NCBI RefSeq assembly: GCF_902459725.1
Contig: NZ_CABPSH010000001.1
Span: 372,001 to 436,000 of the forward strand
From: Pandoraea eparura
GTDB lineage: Bacteria > Pseudomonadota > Gammaproteobacteria > Burkholderiales > Burkholderiaceae
Direction of reading: 5' to 3'
Length of the DNA stretch: 64,000 nt
In this document: in pieces, positions 27,538 to 36,456 of the stretch
How the letters are laid out: each line of letters begins with the position of its first letter
Numbering within the stretch: the first letter of the stretch is position 1
Notes under the pieces: model-generated
Database searches by the model: none
Seen by the model: only the letters and a program-made list of their open reading frames with translations
What the model was told of the DNA's origin: nothing
Translations under genes and position numbers: made by a program

Positions 27538-28493
27538 CCCTTGCCGACACCCCAGAGCCCGCGATGACGCCGCAAACGCCAGCCTCCCAAGCCGCCGAAG
27601 CCTCCGAATCCACCCGGGCCGCCACCGCACGCGCGGTGCGCGGCGCGCTCACCGGCGGCTCGCTCGCCACGCCCGCCACGCTCGTGGTGTTGCTCGTGAT
27701 CGTGCTGCCCGGGCTGCAACTGGTGCGCTACAGCTTCAACCGGTTCGATCCCGTCGACATGATGCAGGCGGCCCTGACCGGCGCGAACTACGTCAAGTTC
27801 TTCACCGATCCGTACTACCTGTCGGTGCTCTGGACCACGATCAAGGTCGCCTCGCTGTGCACCGCGCTCGCGCTCGTGTTCGGCTTTCCTGTCGCCTACG
27901 TGCTCGCCCGCACGCAAACGCGCTTCAAGAGCCTGCTGGTGATGCTGCTGGTCTTCCCGTTGCTGGTCGGCAACGTCGTGCGCGCGGCCGGCTGGATGGT
28001 AATGCTCGGCACCGCCGGTTTCGTCAACTCGTTGCTGGTGTCGCTGGATATCGTGCCCCAGCCGATTCGTTTGCTGTACACGCCGTTCGCGGTCGTGGTG
28101 GGGACCACCGCCGTGGTGCTGCCGTACATGATTCTCACGTTGCAGAGCGTGCTCGAAGGCATGGACTTCTCCGTCGAAGAAGCGGCGCGCAATCTGGGCG
28201 CCACGTTCCGCCAGACACTCACGCGCGTGATTCTGCCGATGGCCGCACCGGGCATCGCGGCGGGCACCATGCTCGTGTTCATTCTGTGCATGAACGCCTA
28301 TGCCACGCCGGTGCTGCTCGGCGGCACCGGCATCACGATGATGACGCCCACGATCTACGACCAGATCGCGAAGGCGAACAACTGGCCGTTCGGCGCGGTG
28401 CTCTCCATCGTCTCGATGGTGGTGACGTTCGTGCTCGCCATCGCCTCGCACTGGATCATCCATCGCCGTTATGCGAAGACGATGATGACCTGA
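27534..28493 (+). CDS. ABC transporter permease, PotB-like
   Basis: A 319-residue permease with six hydrophobic segments after a ~40-residue Ala/Thr-rich cytoplasmic start. The EAA loop EEAARNLGATFRQTLTRVI is near residue 217. VLPGLQLVRYSFNRFDP at the start and MNAYATPVLLGGTGITMM near the end are PotB-like. The GTG at 27534 overlaps the binding-protein stop (GTGA); an ATG at 27564 is an alternative. It pairs with the first permease to make a heterodimeric channel. The M24 gene follows after about 120 nt. Confidence 0.9.
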   Translation: MTLADTPEPAMTPQTPASQAAEASESTRAATARAVRGALTGGSLATPATLVVLLVIVLPGLQLVRYSFNRFDPVDMMQAALTGANYVKFFTDPYYLSVLWTTIKVASLCTALALVFGFPVAYVLARTQTRFKSLLVMLLVFPLLVGNVVRAAGWMVMLGTAGFVNSLLVSLDIVPQPIRLLYTPFAVVVGTTAVVLPYMILTLQSVLEGMDFSVEEAARNLGATFRQTLTRVILPMAAPGIAAGTMLVFILCMNAYATPVLLGGTGITMMTPTIYDQIAKANNWPFGAVLSIVSMVVTFVLAIASHWIIHRRYAKTMMT

Positions 28494-28613
28494 CGCGCCC
28501 AAGTGCACTCGCCACGCGTGCGGCCCGCTCGCGCGATGCCGCAGCAGGCGTCGCGCTTGCGCCGGCTGACATTCACCGACATTACGCAACACATTGCCGA
28601 TAAGGATTTCGCC

Positions 28614-29810
28614 ATGCCGACACTGTCTCATGCCACACGTCAGTACCGCCGCGGCCTGATGAACGACCTCATGGACCGCGCGCGTGTCGATGCGCTCGTG
28701 TTCACCGCCGCCGACTTCTTCCAGTGGGCCACGAACTTTCACGTCGATGTTCAGACGTGGGAGCGCCCCATTGCCATTTGTGTGCCGCGTAACGGCGAGC
28801 CTTTCGCGGTGATGAACGAGTTGTCCACCCACCATCTGATGATGGCGCGCGAGCGCGGTCATCTCTGGCTCGATCTCGATCGCGTCACCCTCTACGCCGA
28901 GCATCCGCGCGTGACGCAACGCCAGCCGCTGCTCGCCGAAGTCCCGGCGCTGATGGCCGACACGCTGCGCGCCGCCGGCCTGGCCACCTCGCGCATCGGC
29001 GTCGATGCGGCCGGCGGTCCGCTGGCGCGCGCAGGCACCCTGCTGCCCGACGCGAAGCTCGTGCCCATGCTCGCCGAGATGCGCGCCCTGCGCTGGGTCA
29101 AGCACGACGAGGAGATCGCCATCATGCGCGCCGCCGCCGAGTTGGCCGACTGGGTGCAGGACCGATATCGCGAGAACATTCGCCCGGGGCGCCTGGTGCA
29201 GGAACTCGACTACGCAATGGCTGCGCTGATGGTCACCGAAGGGGCGAAGCGCTTCCCTGGCGAAAACCTCGAAGTGATGCGCTGCTGGACGCTCTCCGGC
29301 CCCGCCTCGGCCTCGCCGCATGGCGATGGCGCTTCGTGCGGCGCGCGCATCAGCGCGGGCGACGGCATGGTCAACATCGTGATTCCGCGACTGAACGGAC
29401 TCGTCATCGAGAACGAACGCACGTGGTTCTGCGGCAAGCCATCGAGCGATCAGGCGCGCTATTACGAGGTCGCACGCGCCGCCAATGAAGCCGCAGTGAA
29501 CGCCGCCGTGACCGGCAAACCCGTCTCGGGGATCGACGCCGCCGCGCAGGCCGTCATCGAGAAGGCCGGGTGCGGCGAGTACATCCGACATCGCACAGGT
29601 CATGGCATGGGCATCATCGGTCATGAGTACCCGGACGACATGGCGTTCAACCATCGTCCGCTGCTCGCGAACGAGGTCTATTCTGCCGAGCCCGGCATCT
29701 ATGTCTACGGCCTCGGCGGCTTCCGTCTGGACGACTCGGTCGTCACCGGCGACACCCCCGAGATGCTCACGCGCACACCGCGCACGCTCGCCCACGCCAC
29801 CATCGATTGA
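28614..29810 (+). CDS. Creatinase/ectoine-hydrolase-like M24 family protein
   Basis: A 398-residue pita-bread fold protein with the N-terminal creatinase domain (MDRARVDALVFTAADFFQWA) and C-terminal M24 domain. Histidines RHRTGHGMG and GHEYP and the EPG glutamate are kept. Where metallo-aminopeptidases have an Asp-x-Gly...Asp pair, this protein reads NIVIPRLNGLVIENERTWF, and the last ligand is Asp (RLDDSV). That pattern resembles metal-free creatinase and ectoine hydrolase (DoeA) more than Xaa-Pro peptidases. It probably hydrolyses a small amide or ureido compound brought in by the importer. TAAGGA upstream supports the ATG at 28614. Confidence 0.75.
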   Translation: MPTLSHATRQYRRGLMNDLMDRARVDALVFTAADFFQWATNFHVDVQTWERPIAICVPRNGEPFAVMNELSTHHLMMARERGHLWLDLDRVTLYAEHPRVTQRQPLLAEVPALMADTLRAAGLATSRIGVDAAGGPLARAGTLLPDAKLVPMLAEMRALRWVKHDEEIAIMRAAAELADWVQDRYRENIRPGRLVQELDYAMAALMVTEGAKRFPGENLEVMRCWTLSGPASASPHGDGASCGARISAGDGMVNIVIPRLNGLVIENERTWFCGKPSSDQARYYEVARAANEAAVNAAVTGKPVSGIDAAAQAVIEKAGCGEYIRHRTGHGMGIIGHEYPDDMAFNHRPLLANEVYSAEPGIYVYGLGGFRLDDSVVTGDTPEMLTRTPRTLAHATID

Positions 29811-29873
29811 ACACAAGACAGGGTTGCCCGGCGCCCCGGGCAACGCCGGACACACCATCCTGGAGGAGAGGTC

Positions 29874-31115
29874 ATGGAGTCGATTCTGTTGTCGAATTGC
29901 GCGCTGCTCGACCCGGTCAAGGGCGAGCTGCGCGAAGACCACGCCGTGCTCATCGAAGGCGGACGCATCAAGGAGGTGTCCGACAAACCGATTCGCGCAG
30001 CGTCCGCGCGCGAGATCGATGCGCACGGGCGCACCGTGATGCCGGGACTGATCGATCTGCACGTGCACGTCCACGCCACGCAGCTCGATCTGGCCGCACA
30101 GGCCCATCTGCCGAACGTGCTTGTCACGCTCAAGTCGGTGCCGATTCTGCAGGGTATGCTGCGCCGCGGCTTCACCACCGTGCGTGACGCCGGCGGCGCG
30201 GGACACGCCATCAAGCACGCGGTCGAAAGTGGACTGGCCGAAGGGCCGCGCCTGTTCGTGTCGGGTCGAGCGATCAGCCAGACCGGCGGACACGGCGACG
30301 GACGCGCGCGCACCGACTACGTCGGCACCGACGGCCCCTGCCCGTGCTGCGTGCGCGTCGGCGCCCTCTCACGCGTGGCCGATGGCGTCGACGAAGTGCG
30401 ACGCGCCGTGCGCGAAGAGCTGCAAATGGGCGCCGATCAGATCAAGATCATGGCCTCGGGCGGCGTGGCATCGCCCACCGATCCGGTCGGTGCCTGGGGC
30501 TACTCGGAAGACGAAATCCGCGCCATTGTCGCGGAAGCGCGCGCACGCGGCACGTATGTGCTCGCCCACGCCTACACGGCATCGGCCATCGAGCGCGCGG
30601 TGCGCTGCGGAGTGCGCACCATCGAACACGGCAACCTCGTCGACGTTCCCACCGCGCGCTACATGGCCGAGCAAGGCGCTTACGTGGTCCCCACGCTGGT
30701 GACCTACGATGCCCTCGCGAACGAAGGCAAGTCGCTCGGGCTGCCTGACGATAGCGTTGCGAAGATCGCCAACGTCCACGCGGCGGGCCTGCGCTCGCTC
30801 GAGATCTTCCGCGAGGCCGGGGTGAAGATGGGGTACGGCTCGGATCTGCTGGGCGAGTCGCAGCGTCTGCAAAGCGACGAATTCCGCCTGCGCGCCGAAG
30901 TGCTCTCGCCGGCGGAGATTCTGCGCAGCGCGACGCTTATCGGCGCCGAGGTGCTCGGCCAATCGGGACAGTTGGGCGAGATCGTGCCCGGTGCGCACGC
31001 CGACGTGCTGATCGTCGACGGCAATCCGCTCGCATCGCTCGACTGTCTGCTCGGTCAGGGCGAGCGGATTCCGATGGTGATGAAGGGCGGTAGAATCCAC
31101 GCTTTCGCGCTGTAG
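29874..31115 (+). CDS. COG1228-type metal-dependent amidohydrolase
   Basis: A 413-residue amidohydrolase-superfamily protein. It has MPGLIDLHVHVHA (HxH metal ligands, about residue 57), QIKIMASGGV with the likely carboxylated Lys (about 188), VLAHAYTASA and TIEHGNLVD (His ligands), and MGYGSDLLGES (Asp, about 322). The GGHGDGRARTD loop near residue 142 is characteristic of the Sgx9260-like/prolidase branch of COG1228, where some members cleave Xaa-Pro or Xaa-Arg dipeptides. GGAGGAGAGG directly upstream is a strong Shine-Dalgarno. Last enzyme of the importer cluster; substrate is inferred only. Confidence 0.8.
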   Translation: MESILLSNCALLDPVKGELREDHAVLIEGGRIKEVSDKPIRAASAREIDAHGRTVMPGLIDLHVHVHATQLDLAAQAHLPNVLVTLKSVPILQGMLRRGFTTVRDAGGAGHAIKHAVESGLAEGPRLFVSGRAISQTGGHGDGRARTDYVGTDGPCPCCVRVGALSRVADGVDEVRRAVREELQMGADQIKIMASGGVASPTDPVGAWGYSEDEIRAIVAEARARGTYVLAHAYTASAIERAVRCGVRTIEHGNLVDVPTARYMAEQGAYVVPTLVTYDALANEGKSLGLPDDSVAKIANVHAAGLRSLEIFREAGVKMGYGSDLLGESQRLQSDEFRLRAEVLSPAEILRSATLIGAEVLGQSGQLGEIVPGAHADVLIVDGNPLASLDCLLGQGERIPMVMKGGRIHAFAL

Positions 31116-31162
31116 GCCCCATGCGCAAGGGCCCCGACAGCTAACCCTTCCGTGGAGAATCG

Positions 31163-32080
31163 ATGGATTTTCGGCACATCGACGCCTTTCGGGCGCTGAT
31201 GCTCACGCGCACGACCACCAAGGCGGCGCAGGTGCTCGGTACGTCGCAGTCCGCGGTCAGCCGTCTCGTGGCCGATCTCGAACGCTCGACGCGCCTCACG
31301 CTGTTCGATCGCGCGCGCGGTCGGCTCGAACCCACGGCCGAGGCGTTCGCGCTGTTCGAGGAAGTCGAGCGCCGCTACGCCGGCCTCGACAACATCCGCG
31401 AGTTCGCCCTCAATCTGCGCAACCCCGACAAGGCCGTCATACGCGTGGGGTCGGTCGTATCGTTCGGCCTCGGCTTCTTCGCGCGCGTGATGGCCGGCTT
31501 CCGGGCGATGCACCCGAGCGTGCAGCTTGCGCTGACCACCGGGGCCTCCGATCTCATTCGCGATCAGGTCGTCACGCATCAGCTCGCGCTGGGTCTAGTG
31601 ACCAACACCATCGACGTGGCCGCGACCGATGCCGTCTCGTTCGCCAAGCTCGACGCGATCTGCGCCTTGCCTGCCGGTCATCCTCTCGCGCGCAAGAAGG
31701 TGATTCGCCTGGCCGATCTGAAGGGGCAGCCGATCCTGTCATACGAGCCGACCGACATGGTGCGCTGGGGCATGGATCAACTCTTCGCCGAGGGCAATCT
31801 GCATCAACAGGTGGTCGCGACGGCGCGCTATTCGATCAACATCGGCACGATGGTCAAGGAAAACGTCGGTATCGGCTGGCTGCATCCGGTGTCGGCGTAC
31901 GACTTCCTCGACTCCGATCTGGTGTTGCGCCGCTTTGAGCCGTCGATGCCATTCCACACGCTGCGGGTGACGCCACGCGCCGCCGCCCCCAGCGCGCAAC
32001 TCGACGACCTCGTGCGCGTGATGGAAACCACGCTGGAGGATGTGCTGCGGGCCGTGGAGGCGCGCATGAAGGCCGCCTGA
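31163..32080 (+). CDS. LysR family transcription regulator
   Basis: A 305-residue regulator with the winged-helix N-terminus MDFRHIDAFRALMLTRTTTK (HTH at about residues 18-37, including AAQVLGTSQSAVSRLVADLE) and a periplasmic-binding-like effector domain. It lies 47 nt after the amidohydrolase on the same strand, unlike the usual divergent LysR layout. It most likely controls the upstream importer/hydrolase cluster, with the substrate or product as coinducer. TAGAAT near 31092 could be its own -10. It is followed by a short tandem repeat and a hairpin shared with purM. Confidence 0.9.
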   Translation: MDFRHIDAFRALMLTRTTTKAAQVLGTSQSAVSRLVADLERSTRLTLFDRARGRLEPTAEAFALFEEVERRYAGLDNIREFALNLRNPDKAVIRVGSVVSFGLGFFARVMAGFRAMHPSVQLALTTGASDLIRDQVVTHQLALGLVTNTIDVAATDAVSFAKLDAICALPAGHPLARKKVIRLADLKGQPILSYEPTDMVRWGMDQLFAEGNLHQQVVATARYSINIGTMVKENVGIGWLHPVSAYDFLDSDLVLRRFEPSMPFHTLRVTPRAAAPSAQLDDLVRVMETTLEDVLRAVEARMKAA

Positions 32081-32108
32081 AGGTCACACGAAGGCCACGT
32101 GAACCCCA

Positions 32109-32137
32109 GATGCAGGCTGGATGCAGGCTGGATGCAG
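32109..32137. repeat. Short tandem repeat ATGCAGGCTGG, 2.6 copies
   Basis: The 11-bp unit is repeated directly just past the LysR stop, between convergent genes. Confidence 0.7.
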
Positions 32138-32171
32138 GGATAAGGCCACCGAACGCGCCACACAAAAAGCA

Positions 32172-32201
32172 AAGCCCGCCGGGCGATGCGCCGGCGGGCT
32201 T
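32172..32201 (-). terminator. Terminator between purM and the LysR gene
   Basis: AAGCCCGCCGG (32172-32182) pairs with CCGGCGGGCTT (32191-32201). On the minus strand it is followed by TTTGCTTTTTG, so it mainly serves purM. Confidence 0.75.
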
Positions 32202-32259
32202 GCTAGGGTACGTTGCTGCGAGGGCTTGCTGCGAGGGCGCGACCGCCCTCGCTGGCCGC

Positions 32260-33306
32260 TTACGACACGATCGTCTGCGCTTCGCCTTCCTTGCGCTCGC
32301 GGATCGTGCCCAGACGGTAGACCGTCTCGCCCGAGGCTTCGAGGTGCTTGACGGCTGCATCGGCGTCGGCGGCCGACACGATCACCGCCATGCCGATACC
32401 GCAGTTGAACACGCGGTGCATTTCGGCGTCGGCCACCTTGCCATGCTGCTGCAACCACTGAAACAGCGGCGGCAGCGTCCAGGCGTCTTGCTGGATGTCG
32501 GCCGTCAGGTGGTCCTGCAGCACACGCGGAATGTTCTCGACGATACCGCCGCCCGTGATGTGGGCCATGCCCTTGACCGGCAGCGTCTGCATCAGAGCCA
32601 GCAGCGGCTTGACGTAGATGCGCGTCGGGGCCATCAGCACGTCGCGCAGCGGTTGGCCGTGGAAGTCGGCGTCCAGATCCGGCTTGGCGACGTCAATGAT
32701 CTTGCGCACCAGCGAATAACCGTTCGAGTGCGCGCCCGACGACGCCAGACCCAGCACGATGTCGCCCGGCACGATGGTCGTGCCGTCGATGATCTTGCTC
32801 TTCTCGACCGCGCCGACGGCGAAGCCGGCCAGATCGTACTCGCCGTCCGGGTACATGCTCGGCATTTCGGCCGTCTCGCCGCCGATCAGGGCGCAGCCCG
32901 CCAGCTCACAGCCCTGGGCGATGCCCTTGACAACGGTGGCCGCCGTGGCCACGTCGAGCTTGCCGCAGGCGAAGTAGTCGAGGAAAAACAGCGGCTCGGC
33001 ACCCTGCACCAGAATGTCGTTCACGCTCATGGCCACCAGATCCTGGCCGACCGTGTCGTGCTTGTTCAGCGTGAAGGCCAGCTTGAGCTTGGTGCCCACG
33101 CCGTCGGTCCCCGAAACGAGCACCGGCTCCTTGTAGCGCTTGGGCACTTCGAACAGTGCGCCAAAGCCGCCAATGCCGCCCAGCACGCCGTCGCGCAGGG
33201 TTTTTTTGGCAAACGGCTTGATCGCTTCGACCAATGCGTCGCCCGCTTCGATGTCGACGCCAGCGTCGCGATAGGAAAGGCCGGAAGTTTCGTTAGGGTG
33301 TGACAT
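32260..33306 (-). CDS. purM: Phosphoribosylformylglycinamidine cyclo-ligase (AIR synthase)
   Basis: PurM forms aminoimidazole ribonucleotide in purine synthesis. The 348-residue protein begins [20 protein letters not shown]. It has [73 protein letters not shown] and [14 protein letters not shown], all PurM signatures. Full length. It is divergent from hda, as is common in Burkholderiales. Confidence 0.97.
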   Translation of the reverse strand: MSHPNETSGLSYRDAGVDIEAGDALVEAIKPFAKKTLRDGVLGGIGGFGALFEVPKRYKEPVLVSGTDGVGTKLKLAFTLNKHDTVGQDLVAMSVNDILVQGAEPLFFLDYFACGKLDVATAATVVKGIAQGCELAGCALIGGETAEMPSMYPDGEYDLAGFAVGAVEKSKIIDGTTIVPGDIVLGLASSGAHSNGYSLVRKIIDVAKPDLDADFHGQPLRDVLMAPTRIYVKPLLALMQTLPVKGMAHITGGGIVENIPRVLQDHLTADIQQDAWTLPPLFQWLQQHGKVADAEMHRVFNCGIGMAVIVSAADADAAVKHLEASGETVYRLGTIRERKEGEAQTIVS

Positions 33307-33453
33307 GACGGGAATGCATCAAGGTTCGGTAAAATGCGATTTTACCCGATGCGCGTGACCTTTCGGCACGCAAACCGGATATCGGACGCCAGCCGACGCC
33401 GGCGTGCCCTGCAAACCGTACTCCGCCGGCCTTCTGCCGGCTTTTCATCGTTC

Positions 33454-34164
33454 GTGATCCAGCAACTGTTTCTCGACCTCGGCACACCGCCGCCCGCCAC
33501 GTTCGACAATTTCATTGTCGGGCCCAATCGCGAGGCGGCGCAAACGCTCGCCGGCCTGCCCGCCGAACTCTCGGCCGGCACGGCGCGCGACCGCGGCATC
33601 TACCTCTGGGGGACGGCCGGATCGGGCCGCACCCACCTGATGGAAGCCCTGTGCCATGCCATCGGCCCGAGCGCGCGCTATCTGCGCCCGAACAGCCCGC
33701 TGGCCGCCTTCACGTTCGACGACGCGAGCACGGTCTACTGCGTCGACGACTGCGACCATCTCTCGCCCACCCAGCAGATCGCCGCCTTCAACCTGTTCAA
33801 CGAGACGCGCGCCCGCCCGCACTGCGCCTTCGTGGCCGCCGGCGCGCAGCCCCCCGTCGACATGCCGCTGCGCGAAGACCTGCGCACCCGCCTCGGCTGG
33901 GGCCTCGTGTTTCACATTGTGGGACTCGACGATAACGGCAAGAAACAGGCGTTGCAGAATGCCGCCCGCGAGCGCGGTTTGCAGTTGGCGAGCGACGTGC
34001 CCGCCTATCTGCTCACGCACTTCGAGCGCGACATGTCGAGCCTGATGGCGTTGCTCGACCGCCTCGACCGCTTCTCGATGGAGCAGAAGCGCGCGGTGAC
34101 CCTGCCGTTGCTGCGCCAGATGCTCACCCACACCGATCCGGGCGCCTCCGACGGGAAAAACTGA
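33454..34164 (+). CDS. hda: DnaA regulatory inactivator Hda
   Basis: Hda, with the DNA clamp, stimulates ATP hydrolysis by DnaA to prevent over-initiation. The 236-residue protein begins VIQQLFLDLGTPPPATFDNF; QLFLDL is close to the clamp-binding QL(S/T)LPL motif of E. coli Hda. The AAA+ core has GTAGSGRTHLMEALC (Walker A), VYCVDDCDHLS (Walker B) and LGWGLVFHIVGLDDNGKKQAL. GTG at 33454 is chosen because the conserved start follows at once; the frame upstream, to 33334, is not supported. No strong Shine-Dalgarno is visible. Confidence 0.88.
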   Translation: MIQQLFLDLGTPPPATFDNFIVGPNREAAQTLAGLPAELSAGTARDRGIYLWGTAGSGRTHLMEALCHAIGPSARYLRPNSPLAAFTFDDASTVYCVDDCDHLSPTQQIAAFNLFNETRARPHCAFVAAGAQPPVDMPLREDLRTRLGWGLVFHIVGLDDNGKKQALQNAARERGLQLASDVPAYLLTHFERDMSSLMALLDRLDRFSMEQKRAVTLPLLRQMLTHTDPGASDGKN

Positions 34165-34206
34165 CCGGTGTTGCGTCGGTTCAGGTAAGCAGGCCGTAGC
34201 TTCAGG

Positions 34207-34212
34207 TAAAAT
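34207..34212 (+). promoter_or_regulatory. -10-like box of the HAD gene, 7 nt before ATG
   Basis: TAAAAT ends 7 nt before the ATG at 34220, with no Shine-Dalgarno. A leaderless start is likely for the HAD-pcnB-folK-dNK operon. Confidence 0.4.
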
Positions 34213-34219
34213 TCGCGCA

Positions 34220-34909
34220 ATGACCAATTTAGCCCTCTTCGATCTCGACCACACTCTGCTGCCCACGGACAGCGATAAGGAGTGGGGCCGTTTCCTCGTG
34301 CGCCAGGGCGCCGTCGAGCGTGATACGTACGCGCAGGCCAACGAGGCGTTCTACCAGGATTACCGCGCCGGCCGGCTCGATATGCCGGCCTATCTGCGTT
34401 TCTGCCTCGCGCCGCTCGCGCGCTATCCGCGCGACCAGCTCGACGCGTGGCACACGCAGTACATGGAAGAAGCCATCCTGCCGCATATTCGTCCCGAAGC
34501 GCTCGCGCTGCTCGACACGCACCGCCAGGCGGGCGACCTGTGCGCCATCGTGACGGCCACCAACACGTTCGTCACGCGCCCGATCGCCCGGGCATTCGGC
34601 GTCGACCATCTGATCGGCACCGAGCCGGCAGTGGCCGGCGACGATCCGAACGCGCCGAACGCACGCTATACCGGTGACTACGTCGGTACGCCAAGCTTCC
34701 GCGAAGGCAAGATCACGCGCACCGAAGCCTGGCTCGCCAGCCTCGACAAGACGTGGGACGATTTCGACCACGTCTTTTTCTATAGCGATTCCGCCAACGA
34801 CGTCCCCCTGATGGAGAAGGTGAATCATCCGGTGGCAACGAACCCCGATGAGGCGCTGCGCGATATCGCGCTGGCGCGTCGCTGGCCCATTCTCGAGTTG
34901 TTCCAGTGA
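34220..34909 (+). CDS. HAD-superfamily IB phosphatase
   Basis: A 229-residue cytoplasmic HAD hydrolase. Motif I is LALFDLDHTLLPTDSD (Asp nucleophile about residue 8), motif II is IVTATNTFVTRP, and motif III/IV are EGKITRTEAW and FFYSDSANDVPLME. It resembles SerB-like HAD-IB enzymes (CicA/YfhB type). The substrate is unknown; phosphoserine or phospholipid-related phosphates occur in relatives. It overlaps pcnB by 4 nt (GTGA), heading a tightly coupled operon. Confidence 0.88.
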   Translation: MTNLALFDLDHTLLPTDSDKEWGRFLVRQGAVERDTYAQANEAFYQDYRAGRLDMPAYLRFCLAPLARYPRDQLDAWHTQYMEEAILPHIRPEALALLDTHRQAGDLCAIVTATNTFVTRPIARAFGVDHLIGTEPAVAGDDPNAPNARYTGDYVGTPSFREGKITRTEAWLASLDKTWDDFDHVFFYSDSANDVPLMEKVNHPVATNPDEALRDIALARRWPILELFQ

Positions 34910-36456
34910 TCCGCAAACTCATCAAAAAACTGCTTGGCAAAGACAGCCAGGCCGAAGGCAGCGCAGGCAGCCTGCCCCCGACCGGCAAGCCGGTCGTCAT
35001 TCCCGTCTCGGTCCACGGCATCGATCCGAGCCTGCTCTCGAAGAACGCCGTGCGCGTGACCGACACGCTGCAACAAGCCGGGTTCGAGGCCTTCATCGTC
35101 GGCGGCGCCGTGCGCGATCTGCTGCTGGGCATTGCCCCGAAGGACTTCGACGTCGCCACCAGCGCCACGCCCGAACAGGTTCAGCGCCTGTTCCGCCGCG
35201 CGCGCATCATCGGCCGGCGCTTCCAGATCGTGCACGTGCAGTTCGGGCAGGAGATCATCGAGACCTCCACGTTCCGGGCGCTGGTCGATGCCGTCGACAG
35301 TGAGCAGATCGGCGCACGTCGTCCGAAAAAGGGCGAACTCGACCGCAAGACGCACGTCACCGACGAATCGGGCCGCGTGCTGCGCGACAACGTCTGGGGT
35401 GAGCAGGAAGAGGACGCCGCTCGGCGCGACTTCACCGTCAATGCCATGTATTACGATCCGGCAGCCCAGACGGTGCACGACTACCACCACGGCTGGGAAG
35501 ATATTCAGAAGCGCGTGCTGCGCATGATCGGCGACCCGGCCACGCGCTACCGCGAAGACCCCGTGCGCATGCTGCGTGTGGTGCGTTTCGCGGCAAAGCT
35601 CGGCTTCAAGATCGACGACGCGACGGCCGCACCGATTCCGCAGCTCGCGCCGCTCATCGACAATGTGCCGGCAGCGCGTCTGTTCGACGAAATGCTCAAG
35701 CTGCTGCTCTCGGGCCACGCGTGGGCCTGCGTGCAGCAACTGCGTGAGCAGGGCCTGCATCACGGCCTGCTGCCGTTGCTCGACGTGGTGCTGGAGCAGC
35801 CGCTGGGTGAGAAATTCGTCATGCTGGCGCTGGCCAACACCGATGCGCGCATTCGCGCGGGCAAGCCGGTCTCGCCGGGTTTCCTGTTCGCCGCCCTGCT
35901 TTGGCATCTCGTGCTCGAAAAGTGGCAGGCCTATCAAAGTGCCGGCGAGTATCCGATTCCGGCGCTGCATCTCGCGATGGACGACGTGCTCGATGCGCAA
36001 ACCGGCAAGCTGGCGATCCAGCGCCGATTTGTCGCCGACATGAAAGAAATCTGGGGCTTGCAGGTGCGTCTGGACAAACGCGTGGGCCGCACGCCGCTGC
36101 GCATGCTCGAGCATCCGCGCCTTCGCGCCGGTTACGACTTCCTGCTGTTGCGTTGCGAATCCGGTGAAGTCCCGGCCGAAGCCGGCCAGTGGTGGACGGA
36201 TTTCCTCGAAGGCGACGCCGCCGCACGCGATGCCCTGCTTTCCCAGGGCAGCGGCCCCGGCACCACGCCCGCCGCCAAGCGCCGCCGCCGTCGTCGCAAG
36301 CCGACCGGCGGACGCGGTGGCGAAGGCTCGGGCAGCGTTGAAGGCTCCGGCGGTGGCGAACGTGGCGACGGCGCAAGCGGCAATGAGACCGCGACGAGCG
36401 AGAATCAGGGCAAGCGGGTATCATCGCGACAGCATGGTTCCGAAGGTGCTTCATGA
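34906..36456 (+). CDS. pcnB: Poly(A) polymerase I
   Basis: PcnB adds poly(A) tails to RNA 3' ends, marking them for decay. The 516-residue protein has FIVGGAVRDLLLG and KDFDVATSATPEQV (nucleotidyltransferase core, about residues 65-88). Next come RRFQIVHVQFG, RRDFTVNAMYYDP and RYREDPVRMLRVVRFAAKLG. After about residue 450 it ends in a basic, then Gly/Ser-rich tail (KRRRRRRKP), as often seen in proteobacterial PcnB. The GTG start overlaps the HAD stop and its TGA overlaps the folK ATG. The tight pcnB-folK link is widely conserved. Confidence 0.95.
   Translation: MIRKLIKKLLGKDSQAEGSAGSLPPTGKPVVIPVSVHGIDPSLLSKNAVRVTDTLQQAGFEAFIVGGAVRDLLLGIAPKDFDVATSATPEQVQRLFRRARIIGRRFQIVHVQFGQEIIETSTFRALVDAVDSEQIGARRPKKGELDRKTHVTDESGRVLRDNVWGEQEEDAARRDFTVNAMYYDPAAQTVHDYHHGWEDIQKRVLRMIGDPATRYREDPVRMLRVVRFAAKLGFKIDDATAAPIPQLAPLIDNVPAARLFDEMLKLLLSGHAWACVQQLREQGLHHGLLPLLDVVLEQPLGEKFVMLALANTDARIRAGKPVSPGFLFAALLWHLVLEKWQAYQSAGEYPIPALHLAMDDVLDAQTGKLAIQRRFVADMKEIWGLQVRLDKRVGRTPLRMLEHPRLRAGYDFLLLRCESGEVPAEAGQWWTDFLEGDAAARDALLSQGSGPGTTPAAKRRRRRRKPTGGRGGEGSGSVEGSGGGERGDGASGNETATSENQGKRVSSRQHGSEGAS

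Noticed and set aside
27465-30293. A 942-codon open frame on the minus strand opposite the importer and hydrolase genes
   Set aside because: It runs antisense to four genes with clear families and is rich in His, Arg and Ala, as expected for a shadow frame in GC-rich DNA.
33334-33453. Longer N-terminus for Hda from an upstream ATG
   Set aside because: The extra ~40 residues are Arg-rich and lack family similarity; the conserved clamp-binding start follows the GTG at 33454.
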